Of a stretch of DNA of 44,332 bases, positions 22,323 to 30,711 are shown piece by piece (positions within the stretch are counted from its first letter, which is position 1; the number at the start of each line of letters is the position of its first letter). Below the pieces are notes generated by a model that had not been told where the DNA came from, made no database searches, and saw only the letters and a program-made list of their open reading frames with translations. Source of the stretch: a virus; IMG/VR virus record IMGVR_UViG_3300036846_000726, positions 1 through 44,332 of that record, one strand, 5' to 3'. The position numbers and the translations under genes were made by a program.

Positions 22323-23815
22323 CAGATCCCCCTAATTATGCTCATCTTTGCCCGGCTGTCTTTCAGAGCGAGTCGTGCAGCTTCGCAGTATTGCCAATCT
22401 ATTTCGAGGCCGAGGGCTCTCTTAGCGCCCAGGCTCTCTGCTGCTCGTAGAGCGGCTCCAGAACCACAGGTGGGGTCGAAAATGGAGGTCTGGTCGTCCA
22501 CGAACATCTCAAAGAAGTAACGGAGCATTGGTTCCGGCTTGGTACTTGGATGGACACTCCGGTCAGAGGGGCTTGCATACGCATCGGACTTGAGCCGGGC
22601 GATGGGAGTATCACCTCGGGACATCAGAAGGCAAGTATCGTAAATATGGCGAGGACGACGCTTGTAGTCAGAAGCGATACCACTATTATCAGAATGGAGC
22701 CAAATAAGGGGATGGGTTTGAACCTCCAAGCTTGGCGCCTTGTACTTAAAGACATCCCTTGTTTCCCTCCCGAGCCGCTCTGAATACCAGAACATAATCC
22801 AGCCACTCACGCTGAAGAACCGATCGAGGTTCTCACAGAAGCAATCAAGCAAGTTCATATAAAGATCTGGGCTGTCATGGTAGATAGTGTGTTCATTCCC
22901 TTGCATCTGCGGCCCAACTTCCACAGCGCCGTATGGGAAGTCAACATGCACGAAGTTAAAGCGGGAGCCGGAATAGGAAGGTGCCCAGTCGAGGAAACTT
23001 GTATGGACAATGGCTTCAGCAAGGTCTCCTATGCCATTGACCTTCTTTGGCTTCCCTTCGATCGTTATTGGAAGCAAAGTCACGGGACGATTAGGGTCGG
23101 CTGTCCAAATCCCATTCACCTTGACCATACCTGCATCGGCGAGGTCTTGCTCTTGTGCCGTGAGGATCTGTTCACGGGTGAGAGGGGTTGGAGGCGGGAT
23201 GGAGGGGTCATCGTCGAAGATGTCAGGATAGGAGTCGGGATCGTCTTCATCGAAGTCACCCTCGAGGAGTTGGGCAAAGGCTGCTTCCTTCCTCCGGCTC
23301 TCCCGCCTTTCAAGGACATCATAGGCTTGTCGAGCGTTGGTGCATTTCTTTATTCTCTCATCATCAATGAAGGAAAATACCTTTAAATAGATGGAGACAG
23401 TGCCTTCAGTTAGGGAGAGGGCCTGTGCTGTAGAGGCCTGGGACCATTTCTCCTCATTATCCATATGGAGTTTATGGAGCTTTCCAACAGCGGCAACGAA
23501 ATCCTGCCAAGGAAGCTCTTTCCTCTTTATGTTCTCTTCAAGCTCGATTATGGAGGCTTGGACAGGGCTTAGTTGATCTGCGAACTGGACAGGGATCTCA
23601 ACCCACTTCAAGGCCATGCATGCCCGTAGACGCCTCTCCCCAGCGACTAAGACATGCTTCCCCGTCTCATCCAATTTTACCACTATCGGATTGATAAGAC
23701 CTATTTGCTTGATGCTTTTCTGGAGGTCCTCCGTCTCAATGACTCGCCTCTGCCTCTCATCCCGTAGGATGCTTATCTGCTCTATAGGGAGTTTTATGAA
23801 TTGCCCATCAAGCAT
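22322..23815 (-). CDS. ParB-like nuclease/adaptor domain fused to a DNA methyltransferase
   Basis: A 497-residue protein. Residues 8-110 are a ParB/Srx domain (QISILRDERQRR...IKQIGLINPIVVK...HVLVAGERRLRACMAL). A helical HTH-like region follows (WSQASTAQALSLTEGTVSIYL), then an acidic linker. The C-terminal half is a methyltransferase with motif IV as DFPYG (usual DPPY changed to DFPY) preceding motif I FDPTCGSGAALRAAESLGAKRALGLEID, an order typical of beta-class N6-adenine/N4-cytosine enzymes. SVHPSTKPEPMLRYF is the conserved H-x-T-x-KP element. It probably modifies phage DNA against host restriction. A terminator lies just upstream of the gene. Confidence 0.85.
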   Translation of the reverse strand: MLDGQFIKLPIEQISILRDERQRRVIETEDLQKSIKQIGLINPIVVKLDETGKHVLVAGERRLRACMALKWVEIPVQFADQLSPVQASIIELEENIKRKELPWQDFVAAVGKLHKLHMDNEEKWSQASTAQALSLTEGTVSIYLKVFSFIDDERIKKCTNARQAYDVLERRESRRKEAAFAQLLEGDFDEDDPDSYPDIFDDDPSIPPPTPLTREQILTAQEQDLADAGMVKVNGIWTADPNRPVTLLPITIEGKPKKVNGIGDLAEAIVHTSFLDWAPSYSGSRFNFVHVDFPYGAVEVGPQMQGNEHTIYHDSPDLYMNLLDCFCENLDRFFSVSGWIMFWYSERLGRETRDVFKYKAPSLEVQTHPLIWLHSDNSGIASDYKRRPRHIYDTCLLMSRGDTPIARLKSDAYASPSDRSVHPSTKPEPMLRYFFEMFVDDQTSIFDPTCGSGAALRAAESLGAKRALGLEIDWQYCEAARLALKDSRAKMSIIRGI

Positions 23816-23836
23816 GTCATTTTCCCCAGAAGGTTA

Positions 23837-23866
23837 AAAAAGGAGACCCTCGAAAGGGCCTCCCAA
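23837..23866 (-). terminator. Rho-independent terminator
   Basis: The minus strand reads GGAGGCCC-TTTCGA-GGGTCTCC followed by TTTTTT (23842-23837). It lies directly downstream of the 23880 gene and separates the recombination genes from the ParB-methyltransferase/polymerase genes. Confidence 0.85.
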
Positions 23867-23879
23867 CCATGATACTGTT

Positions 23880-24353
23880 TTAGTCGTTGTTTGGCAGCAA
23901 TTCCCCGACGACGTTCATAAACTCGGTTTGCTGCCGATTGAGGATCTTCTGAACCTCGACGTAGACCTTCCGGCCAATGAGCTGGGAGACCGGGGTCTCG
24001 TAGTCCTTGTTACCCTCTGCATCCGTCTCGATGTCAAACCCCATAGCCGTCAGGAAGTTTTCCAGCCGGAAATATGCGGCATTGGTGAGGAAGAAGTCCT
24101 TCCGCATCTGCTTCCGAGAGAGGTCGATTGGGATTGACCCTCCTGCTCCATCATCCTGAACCCGGTCCGCAGGGCCTACCGCATCGGGCCAATCTAGGAG
24201 ACCAACAGGCAGCCGCAGAAGCGGATTGCCATTGGAAGACTGCCCCAATTCATAGGACTTGATAACCCCCGGATAGAGTTCAGGCGGGATGACAGGTGGA
24301 GGAAGAGTTGCCTTTGCTGATGGACGAAGAAGGGAAGAAGGATCTGTAGCCAT
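23880..24353 (-). CDS. Hypothetical, SSB-position protein
   Basis: A 157-residue protein. YPGVIKSYELGQSSNGNPLLRLPVGLLDWP begins a beta-rich segment like the first OB-fold strands of phage single-strand binding or DUF669-type proteins. It is followed by DFFLTNAAYFRLENFLTAMGFDIE and GRKVYVEVQKI. It lies between an annealing-protein candidate and the replication genes, the usual place for a phage SSB. An acidic SSB tip is absent (it ends ELLPNND). GAAAGGAAAGCAAA precedes the ATG. Confidence 0.55.
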   Translation of the reverse strand: MATDPSSLLRPSAKATLPPPVIPPELYPGVIKSYELGQSSNGNPLLRLPVGLLDWPDAVGPADRVQDDGAGGSIPIDLSRKQMRKDFFLTNAAYFRLENFLTAMGFDIETDAEGNKDYETPVSQLIGRKVYVEVQKILNRQQTEFMNVVGELLPNND

Positions 24354-24437
24354 TTTGCTTTCCTTTCAAGTCTTGAGTCTGGATACGAATACGTTTTTGC
24401 CTTCGGAGAATACGAATACGAATGAGTCTGAGATAAG

Positions 24438-24959
24438 CTAGTTTGCTGCATTCACCTCCTGTGTCAGTTGACCCTGTATCGCTCGGGAGTTGTCGTAGTG
24501 CTCCCGGACCTGCATAAGATACTTGGAGTCCTCGAAGAGGCCCATGTGAACATCGGCGCTGGTGCCGATGCGGAGGAAGGCGTTGGCAAGGGCATCAGTA
24601 TAGCATTTCTTGTACGCCTCGTCATCAGCGAACATCGCCCCACTTCTTTTCGAGGCAATCTTATCCCCACCGACTCCCCAGAGGGTGCCGACCTCCCCGC
24701 TTGTATCCTTGTACCAGCATTCAAGGACGCAATAAACCATCATTTCTCCGCCTGGACCAGTGTCTATGACATTGAATTTAGGCTCGCGAGTGCCCCAGCC
24801 AATTCCCATGGGACCAAAATGCTCCGTCAGCCGCATAATGTTCCACAAGGGCTTTATCGCAGTCCCTTTGAAGCCACCAGGCCTCTGGAACGGCTTTGTC
24901 TGCTTCGGGTCAGTAGTTGTAAGCTCATTCCAGTGTCTTAGGTTATCCTCGTCTGCCAT
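24438..24959 (-). CDS. Rad52/Erf-like single-strand annealing protein candidate
   Basis: A 173-residue protein. The start MADEDN at 24959 is preceded by AAGGAGGGAGCA; an in-frame ATG 15 bases upstream is less likely. The order of motifs (GTAIKPLWNIMRLTEHFGPMGIGWG, VLECWYKD, GTLWGVGGDKIAS, DDEAYKKCYTDALANAFLRIGTSADVHMGLFEDSKYL) matches a phage and plasmid family associated with recombination. The KK..TDAL..A....G..ADV..G...D..Y signature is characteristic. It is next to a RecB-like nuclease, as expected for an annealing protein plus exonuclease pair. The assignment to a named superfamily is tentative. Confidence 0.6.
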   Translation of the reverse strand: MADEDNLRHWNELTTTDPKQTKPFQRPGGFKGTAIKPLWNIMRLTEHFGPMGIGWGTREPKFNVIDTGPGGEMMVYCVLECWYKDTSGEVGTLWGVGGDKIASKRSGAMFADDEAYKKCYTDALANAFLRIGTSADVHMGLFEDSKYLMQVREHYDNSRAIQGQLTQEVNAAN

Positions 24960-24989
24960 TGCTCCCTCCTTCATTAAGAAAAGAAAACC

Positions 24990-25946
24990 CTAGGTTGAGA
25001 AAGATGTTCGGTTTAGGAGAGGATCCCACATCCTCTCGCGATAGGAGCCTTCAAGGACACGCTGCGCTGCGACAGGATTCCTCTGAGAGCAAACAGTTCG
25101 GAAAGGACATCCTCCGTAGAGGTTGCAAGCGCTGTCATTGCGAGGCCAATTGTCATTCTCAGCACAATGGCTCATATTCATCAACCAATAGCCTAGCTCT
25201 TCTTGCCACTCTACCATCTGCTCCTCAGTCCGTTCTATGAGGCCTCTTTCAAACCGGCTGAACTCAATCGCGATCTGGCACCCGTCGATGATGAGTCCTT
25301 GAACTGGAAGCTCGAAAGAGACACTTCCCGCCAAGTTATAGATAGTGACTTGGTTGTCTGGAGTGTACTTCTTAAAGTAGTAATCTCCAATCGTGCTTTG
25401 GGTGGTTTTAATGTCAGCGACGTAGTAGTCAGATTTGAAGGTAACAATGCGGTCCAGCTTTCCACAAAGCATGAACTCTTCGCCTGTGTAAGCTGTGTAA
25501 CCTGCATCCATCGTGAAGGGTAACTCAACAGCTGGCCTCCCATCCTTCAATATCGCTGTTCTGAGTTCGTCCTCTTGGTACTTATCCAGGTACCAAACGA
25601 CGGTCCTCACGAGGGTGAATCGATTTTTGTATTTATCCCCCGAGGTCCAAGGCCGGTTCGTTTCCCTATCCCAAGTCGCCTTCATCAACCACCGAACGAC
25701 TTCTCGGAGAGCGGTCGGGTGGTCCTCGCCTCTGGTGAAGCGCCGGATATGGTAAAGCTCGGCGGCTTTATGGAGGAGGATACCAAAGGTAAGGTGGATA
25801 CTCTCGATGTTAGGTTGCCGGCCAAGGACTATGGAGAAGTAGTAGCGGCGAGGGCAGATCTTGAACTCAGTCAGGCTTGAAGCATCGACGTAGGTTTGGA
25901 GTGTAGGGAGGATTTGAGAGAAAGAAGTGTTGGTGCGACCAGGCAT
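24990..25946 (-). CDS. PD-(D/E)XK nuclease, RecB/Cas4-like
   Basis: A 318-residue protein from MPGRTNTSF (GAGGAC upstream of the ATG). SLTEFKICPRRYYFSIVLG and LTFGILLHKAAELYH are the RecB-family N-terminal helices. GKLDRIV...YYVADIKTT supplies the catalytic D...D-x-K. QVTIYNLAG is motif QxxxY. Cys residues near 25 and at the C-terminus (CNLYGGCPFRTVC) fit the four-Cys iron-sulfur cluster of Cas4/AddB-type nucleases. It likely resects DNA for recombination with its annealing-protein neighbour. Confidence 0.85.
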   Translation of the reverse strand: MPGRTNTSFSQILPTLQTYVDASSLTEFKICPRRYYFSIVLGRQPNIESIHLTFGILLHKAAELYHIRRFTRGEDHPTALREVVRWLMKATWDRETNRPWTSGDKYKNRFTLVRTVVWYLDKYQEDELRTAILKDGRPAVELPFTMDAGYTAYTGEEFMLCGKLDRIVTFKSDYYVADIKTTQSTIGDYYFKKYTPDNQVTIYNLAGSVSFELPVQGLIIDGCQIAIEFSRFERGLIERTEEQMVEWQEELGYWLMNMSHCAENDNWPRNDSACNLYGGCPFRTVCSQRNPVAAQRVLEGSYRERMWDPLLNRTSFST

Positions 25947-25947
25947 G

Positions 25948-26247
25948 TTATTTGTCCTCGAAGAAGTCCTCTTCAAAGTCCATCACGACTTTCTTGGAAC
26001 GGGAGGCCTTAGGAGGTGCGTTGGGGTCGTCTGGAGCTTTCACCCTTGCATGCTTAGGAGGCGTTGCTGTCGCCTCAAGCCGAAGCCGCAGGTCTCTCAT
26101 ATGCAGAACTATGTCATCGATATTCTTGTCTTGCATGTATTCAGGGTTACGGCTGAACAACTCCTGGAGGGAAGATGGCTCCGCTTCAGCTAGAGCTGTG
26201 CTGGTTGGGAGCCTTGCTGGTGGTGGGTAGGTACTTTGATCGCTCAT
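25948..26247 (-). CDS. Small protein with SSB-tip-like C-terminus
   Basis: A 99-residue protein; MSDQSTYPPPARL is preceded by TTGGAGGCAGCTG. The N-terminal half is Pro/Ala-rich and the middle helical (MQDKNIDDIVLHMRDLRLRLEA). The end SKKVVMDFEEDFFEDK closely resembles the ends of the proteins at 28323, 40139 and 41709 and the acidic-aromatic tip of SSB proteins. The overlap with the nuclease gene downstream suggests co-translation. Function unknown; an adaptor role is inference. Confidence 0.6.
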   Translation of the reverse strand: MSDQSTYPPPARLPTSTALAEAEPSSLQELFSRNPEYMQDKNIDDIVLHMRDLRLRLEATATPPKHARVKAPDDPNAPPKASRSKKVVMDFEEDFFEDK

Positions 26248-26398
26248 CAGCTGCCTCCAAGAGAAGGTATTCAACCAGCCTTAGCAAGAAGATTACATCA
26301 CCGAACGGTGGCATGTATCCGTCTAGTCCTCGATACTTTTCTCTCAGAGCATAAAATCGCTCCATGCTCAGAGCATAAAATCGCTCCTTGTCTGTCAT
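26186..26398 (-). CDS. Hypothetical small protein with duplicated N-terminus
   Basis: A 70-residue protein. Residues ERFYALSM are immediately followed by ERFYALRE because a 20-bp sequence is directly repeated with a 24-bp period (26345-26388). GAGGAG lies nine bases before ATG 26398. The middle (PPFGDVIFLLRLVEYLLLEAADE) is a hydrophobic helix. The repeat unit GAGC-GATTTTAT-GCTC is itself a small inverted repeat, so it may be an operator rather than selected protein sequence. Confidence 0.5.
   Translation of the reverse strand: MTDKERFYALSMERFYALREKYRGLDGYMPPFGDVIFLLRLVEYLLLEAADERSKYLPTTSKAPNQHSSS
26345..26388. repeat. 20-bp direct repeat, two copies, 24-bp period
   Basis: CTCAGAGCATAAAATCGCTC occurs twice in tandem; each copy contains GAGC...GCTC half-sites. 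It lies in the first codons of a small minus-strand gene. Confidence 0.7.
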
Positions 26399-26637
26399 TC
26401 AACATACTCCTCTTCATCCTCAGCCTGCATCTGGATCATCATGCTTGAGAGCCTTTCATTCTCCTTGGCTCTCAGCTTCTTCACCCTATCATGGATGATC
26501 TCACGGCAAGCAGTTCCGACTCCAAGTCGGTTGGAGGATGCAGCACCATTCCCAAATCGCCTCTCAAGGTATTCAAGATCACGCTTGTAGAGGAAGAGGT
26601 GGAACCTCTTCGTTTCCTCAACTGATCTCCTTGTCAT
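26395..26637 (-). CDS. Ribbon-helix-helix-like small protein
   Basis: An 80-residue basic protein from MTRRSVEETKR. FHLFLYKRDLEYLERRFGN is a beta strand then helix, and GVGTACREIIHDRVKKLRAK a second helix, the arrangement of Arc/MetJ-type ribbon-helix-helix DNA-binding proteins. The C-terminus is acidic. The start overlaps the upstream gene by 20 bases. A repressor or accessory role is plausible. Confidence 0.55.
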   Translation of the reverse strand: MTRRSVEETKRFHLFLYKRDLEYLERRFGNGAASSNRLGVGTACREIIHDRVKKLRAKENERLSSMMIQMQAEDEEEYVE

Positions 26638-26893
26638 CTTCACTCTCCATTTTTGGTACACTCCTACATGCTGGATCTGGGCTCTCCGAGGGGTCGGGTG
26701 GGTGGCAGATGGCTATCCCCTCGGGGGTCTGTCTGATCTGCAAATTGGCTAAAGAAACATCTTCGCGTTTGGCCCGATAAAGGGCTTGGATGAAAAGGGA
26801 GGGGTCGGATGCATGGACAAGGAGCCCTATCGGCTCCATTGCCGCATGTTGGAGGAGGCTTAAAGCCTCCTCCTTTGTTATATCAACCTTCAC
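26618..26893 (-). CDS. Hypothetical small protein
   Basis: A 91-residue protein from GTG 26893 (GAAGGAGCCTGAAGG upstream). MKVDITKEEALSLLQHAAMEPIGLLVHASDPSLFIQALYRAKRED resembles a small family widespread in phages of proteobacteria (helix, then strand GLLV.ASDP, then helix, then LQIR...EGIAICHP). The function of that family is unknown to me. Confidence 0.6.
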   Translation of the reverse strand: MKVDITKEEALSLLQHAAMEPIGLLVHASDPSLFIQALYRAKREDVSLANLQIRQTPEGIAICHPPDPSESPDPACRSVPKMESEDDKEIS

Positions 26894-26896
26894 CCT

Positions 26897-27166
<270 letters not shown>

Positions 27167-27190
27167 GACTTCTCCCTCCTTGTTGGTTTC

Positions 27191-27595
27191 CTAGGTTGCT
27201 GCTGCCACCGTAACAGCGTTACTAGCTGTGACTTCAGTTGAACCAGCGTTGTTTACTCCTGTTACTGTGCATTCTATAGTGGCGTCGATGTCACTTTCCT
27301 GTGTTGTATAGTCAATACCTGTTCCGACTTTATCCCCGTTGGAGGTCCATGCTTTGTCAAAGGCTGGTTCGCCGACCCAGTTACCCATGGTGACAGTAAG
27401 GGTGTCGCCTACGTTGCAGGAGGTGACAATGGCATCGCCAAGCATTATGACTGGGATGTCAACGACAGATGGTGCTTCTGAATAAGGAGGTGGTGCAGAT
27501 GCTCTGGCGGCTGCTATAGCTTTAGCCATTTGATGGGCTTGGTCTTGACCTGCCTCCAATGCTTCTCGCTCTTGTGCTGCGTGATCGTCACTCAT
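27191..27595 (-). CDS. Ig-like domain protein
   Basis: A 134-residue protein. Residues 48-130 (GDAIVTSCNVGDTLTVTMGNW...AWTSNGDKVGTGIDYTTQESDIDATIECTVTGVNNAGST) follow the bacterial Ig pattern C.vGD.L....G.W...P....W...G...G....Y......D....I.C.VT..N.AG. The N-terminal 45 residues are helical and Ala-rich. GGAAGGAGAATAGA precedes the ATG. It may be a virion decoration or adhesion protein, although it lies outside the structural block. Confidence 0.65.
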   Translation of the reverse strand: MSDDHAAQEREALEAGQDQAHQMAKAIAAARASAPPPYSEAPSVVDIPVIMLGDAIVTSCNVGDTLTVTMGNWVGEPAFDKAWTSNGDKVGTGIDYTTQESDIDATIECTVTGVNNAGSTEVTASNAVTVAAAT

Positions 27596-27613
27596 TCTAT
27601 TCTCCTTCCAAAG

Positions 27614-28048
27614 TTAAGATAGAAGTTCCTCGACGGAGAAGGTGCTTGAGCGGATTAAGTCCCTTGCCCTTGCCTGGACCTCTGGTGTCCTCTTCACCCG
27701 TTCTATATCCTCCTCTGATGGTTCAAACTCCCCTGCACGCAGGAGGATTCCATTTGCAACCAGATCCAAATTGTATTCGAGAATGGACTTCTTCGGAGAC
27801 TTCCTTGGACTGAGTTCATATCGGCTATCGAACTCCACTATCTTTTCCCGCAATTCGGCAAGTGCCTCGACAGACAGGATAGAGTCCGAGCCATTGATTA
27901 CTTCCAGTACCCATCTCTGAGTTGTCTTCTGAATGAGACCAGCCCGATGCCAATTAAGGACGTTGGCTTCCAACTCCGTGAGGACATGCCCCGCCTCATA
28001 GGGATCACGGATTGGGAACTGGTACTCTTGAATAACGATAAAAGCCAT
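27614..28048 (-). CDS. Hypothetical protein, first gene of a promoter-bounded unit
   Basis: A 144-residue protein. Residues 15-35 (DPYEAGHVLTELEANVLNWH) match a motif (E.GH.LTE.EA..LN) seen in a common phage family of unknown function. The C-terminal half has a charged helix and SEEDIERVKRTPEVQARARDLI. A consensus sigma70-type promoter at 28075-28103 lies just upstream, so this is the first gene transcribed from it. Confidence 0.65.
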   Translation of the reverse strand: MAFIVIQEYQFPIRDPYEAGHVLTELEANVLNWHRAGLIQKTTQRWVLEVINGSDSILSVEALAELREKIVEFDSRYELSPRKSPKKSILEYNLDLVANGILLRAGEFEPSEEDIERVKRTPEVQARARDLIRSSTFSVEELLS

Positions 28049-28074
28049 TCTCTCTTCCTCATCTTCTGTGGGGT

Positions 28075-28103
28075 ATTATATCATAGGTTCACGGATTTGT
28101 CAA
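28075..28103 (-). promoter_or_regulatory. Sigma70-type promoter
   Basis: The minus strand reads TTGACA (28103-28098), a 17-nt spacer, then TATAAT (28080-28075): both boxes match the consensus. It faces the 28048 gene. Confidence 0.85.
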
Positions 28104-28326
28104 CAATATTGTGTGTTTTCCCCCAACTTTTTTTGCAGCCCCTTAGCTGGAAGCGACTGTATTGCCACCAGTAATCTGATCCACCACCATCAAGATACTG
28201 ATGCTTGAAGATATGACGCTTCCAGACTTTACAAAGCCAGACTGTCCCGCTGTCATAGGTAAAGCATGGCAGCCATGCAAATGGCTTGATCCAAGGTCCA
28301 CAGGGATCACCAAATACTGGTCTCAT
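28081..28326 (-). CDS. Hypothetical Trp/aromatic-rich protein
   Basis: An 81-residue protein whose ATG overlaps the stop of the upstream gene (ATGA). KPFAWLPCFTYDSGTVWLCKVWKRH...YLDGGGSDYWWQYSRF fits a small family often seen in phages (F.WLP....G..vWL..V, then DYW.EY). Its 3' end overlaps the promoter at 28075-28103, so the promoter is embedded in this gene. Function unknown. Confidence 0.55.
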   Translation of the reverse strand: MRPVFGDPCGPWIKPFAWLPCFTYDSGTVWLCKVWKRHIFKHQYLDGGGSDYWWQYSRFQLRGCKKSWGKTHNIVDKSVNL

Positions 28327-28595
28327 CTCAATGCCTCTTCAAAATCAGCCTCGTCGAAATCGAGGACTTTCTTGCTTCCTCCTGCGGTGGGATCATCCCG
28401 AGACGGAGTTTTCCTCTTCAGCATATTCGCCCGACTCACCACAGCCAAGGCCAGGTCATCTGGGCTCTCGGCTATGAGTAGGCTTTCGGAGGAAAGGTCA
28501 AGGGCGAAGACGGCAAATGAGCCGTCTTCCAAGGGAGTCACACAAGCTCTGAAGGCGTACCGCCTTGAAAGAGCCTCTTGTTCCTGCTTCGTCAT
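28323..28595 (-). CDS. Small protein with SSB-tip-like C-terminus
   Basis: A 90-residue protein. The N-terminal part (YAFRACVTPLEDGSFAVFALDLSSESLLIAESPDDLALAVVSR) is a compact alpha/beta unit. The end GGSKKVLDFDEADFEEALR carries a variant of the SKK-V-(M/L)DF(D/E)E-DF tail found in three other proteins here. AAGTGAGAAGAGA precedes the ATG. No function known. Confidence 0.6.
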   Translation of the reverse strand: MTKQEQEALSRRYAFRACVTPLEDGSFAVFALDLSSESLLIAESPDDLALAVVSRANMLKRKTPSRDDPTAGGSKKVLDFDEADFEEALR

Positions 28596-28651
28596 TCTCT
28601 TCTCACTTTAGTAGTTGCACGATCATAATGGTACTCTCATTGACGGTGGCT

Positions 28652-30205
28652 TTACGAGTGGAATCCTTCCATGTCTGCATTAATGAGGGTATGTTGCGTC
28701 CTAGTCTCGGCAACGTACCGGAGGTTGTGTTCTTGCTCCAGCGGCCTTGGGTCGCCATTAGCCTCACTGAAGAGGCTTTGCTTGGAGGGGATACGCCAAG
28801 GGTCGAGATGCACGACGAGCGGCCATTCAAGCCCCTTCGCCCGGTGGATGCTTGAGAGGATCACTTGTCCATTTTCCTTCGAGAAAACGCGCTGGAGGAT
28901 GGAACGCAGGTCACCGACGGTAGATGGGGAAGCTCCCTCGATAGTAGCCCGGAGGCATTCAACTTGGTCAGTCAGCTTATCAACCCGCTCTGGCTTATCA
29001 TTGCCTATTGCAATCGCACACTCCTTCTCCAGCCAAGTATTCATCCCTTCTGTGAATTTGGTGATGGAGAGGGAATCGTCCTTGGCAAGCTTCCGGGTGA
29101 GCTGAATAAGGCCGTGGCCTATGTCCCGCCCAAGCATCTGGCAACCAACCCCGCTCCTTATAAGCTTGAAGGCCATGGAAACGAGTGGGGCATTATTCCG
29201 GCATAAGATCGCAAGGTGCCTTGCATCAGTGATCTCGCTCATTATCCTCTTCAAGTTACCCCAGCTCCAGCTTTCGTTATCCTCAGATGCAAGCACGCCT
29301 GGGAGAGAGAAGACACGGCCGTCGATGTTCTGTGGAGCTGCGCGATAGCCTGGAGCATGAGCCTGCTGCCGAGTAACGATAGCTCGAGGGCATCGGAAGG
29401 TCAGTGTCAGCCGCAGATCGGTCCATTCTGGCCGGAGGGCCCGCATAGAATGCATGGAGGAGGAGTCAGCACCACGGAACAGATAGATAGCCTGGCGCTT
29501 ATCTCCAACAGCAGCAATGGGCCCAGTGGAGCACAGGTTGAGCATCATATGATTAAGGAGGGAGAGGTCCTGTGCCTCGTCAACGAACACCCGTGGGAAT
29601 TTCTCCCATGCCCCTCCTAAGATGGTAGGACAGTAGATCTGGTCATCGAAGCTGATATGCCCCGCTCGAGCTAGATCAATTGAGGCCTTGAGGACTTCGC
29701 GGGCGATAGGATAGAGCATGGGAAAGTCGGCGCTGTCACATTCAAGGAGGCTCTTCCAATTCTCCTCGGTATCCTTGAGGAGGGGTTGGCCGACATCTTT
29801 GTAAGAGAGGCCTGCCTTCATAGCGTTGGAGACGCCGTCCTTGACCTCTTCCCATTGCGGAGTGGAGAGAGGCGTCTTCCAGTCCTTGGCGACCGCGCTT
29901 ATAAGCTTACCAAGCTTGCGAGCATCGAGGTTGACTGTGGGCTTTGAGAGGGTGCGAATCCAAGCCCCATGCCCTATAGAGTTGAGGGTCCGGGCCTTGA
30001 AGTTGGGAGGAAGGCGGCCTTGGAGTTCGTCAGCTATTTTCTTGTTGAAAGCGAGAGCGAGGGCTGGTCCGGACACCTTTGGTGCAGCCATCTCGATGGT
30101 GGTGGACTTGGCAGTGCCGGCGTAGGCGGAGATCATAAGGCTCTGAGAGCCTTCTGCAACCGCATCGATTATTTGTGCTTGTTCTTCTGTGGGCGTGTGA
30201 GGCAT
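28652..30205 (-). CDS. UvrD/Rep-type SF1 helicase
   Basis: A 517-residue protein that should unwind DNA 3'-5' using ATP. Motifs in order: Q motif TPTEEQAQII (4-13), Walker A AYAGTAKST (27-35), motif II DEAQD (209-213), motif III GDKRQAIYLFRGA (234-246), motif IV LTFRCP, motif V SSIHRAKGLEWPLVV and motif VI RYVAETRT. It is shorter than UvrD (about 720), lacking much of the 1B/2B insertions, as in other phage helicases. GGGAGAAGACA precedes the ATG. Confidence 0.9.
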   Translation of the reverse strand: MPHTPTEEQAQIIDAVAEGSQSLMISAYAGTAKSTTIEMAAPKVSGPALALAFNKKIADELQGRLPPNFKARTLNSIGHGAWIRTLSKPTVNLDARKLGKLISAVAKDWKTPLSTPQWEEVKDGVSNAMKAGLSYKDVGQPLLKDTEENWKSLLECDSADFPMLYPIAREVLKASIDLARAGHISFDDQIYCPTILGGAWEKFPRVFVDEAQDLSLLNHMMLNLCSTGPIAAVGDKRQAIYLFRGADSSSMHSMRALRPEWTDLRLTLTFRCPRAIVTRQQAHAPGYRAAPQNIDGRVFSLPGVLASEDNESWSWGNLKRIMSEITDARHLAILCRNNAPLVSMAFKLIRSGVGCQMLGRDIGHGLIQLTRKLAKDDSLSITKFTEGMNTWLEKECAIAIGNDKPERVDKLTDQVECLRATIEGASPSTVGDLRSILQRVFSKENGQVILSSIHRAKGLEWPLVVHLDPWRIPSKQSLFSEANGDPRPLEQEHNLRYVAETRTQHTLINADMEGFHS

Positions 30206-30219
30206 TGTCTTCTCCCAAA

Positions 30220-30711
30220 CTAGGATTTCATCCGTTGAAGTATCTCCAACATGTCTACCTTCGTCAGGTCCATGCTCTTCCGGGTGAGAGGAGCATAGAT
30301 CGTAACGCCTGACTTCTTGTCCTCGACCTTAGCATTGTAGGTGCCGTCAGCACGAGGCCATACACTGACATGATACCCTTCAATCCTAATATATTCTGCA
30401 CCAGTGGCTGTTGGATGCCAAGGCCTCTTCAACCACCTCTTCACCCAACTGGCTCTATTCTTCGCAGCCTTCTTGAGAGCCCTCTCGCGGTTGCGGGCAC
30501 CGAGAAGATCCTCCTCCATATGTCCAGCGCATACGCAGCCGCAGCGGAGTGGAGGCGCTTCTGGCGCCTCCGGGTGGGACATGATATGGACGAAGCGAAT
30601 ATGGACCTTCTCGCACATCTGACAGACCTCGACTGGGGAGTCGAGGACATCAGTCTTCATGCAAACCCATCCCTTCTTAGGGAATGAAGGGTCATCCCAC
30701 TTTCCGCTCAT
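30220..30711 (-). CDS. Zinc-ribbon-like protein of unknown function
   Basis: A 163-residue protein. The Cys pairs CQMCEKVHIRFVHIMSHPE and LRCGCVCAGHMEEDL look like a treble-clef or ribbon metal site. A basic helix follows (RNRERALKKAAKNRASWVKRWLKRPW) and then a C-terminal beta domain (GYHVSVWPRADGTYNAKVED). Similar proteins occur in bacteria next to helicase genes. The start overlaps the HIRAN gene by 20 bases; GGAGGGAGAGG is upstream. Confidence 0.65.
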   Translation of the reverse strand: MSGKWDDPSFPKKGWVCMKTDVLDSPVEVCQMCEKVHIRFVHIMSHPEAPEAPPLRCGCVCAGHMEEDLLGARNRERALKKAAKNRASWVKRWLKRPWHPTATGAEYIRIEGYHVSVWPRADGTYNAKVEDKKSGVTIYAPLTRKSMDLTKVDMLEILQRMKS

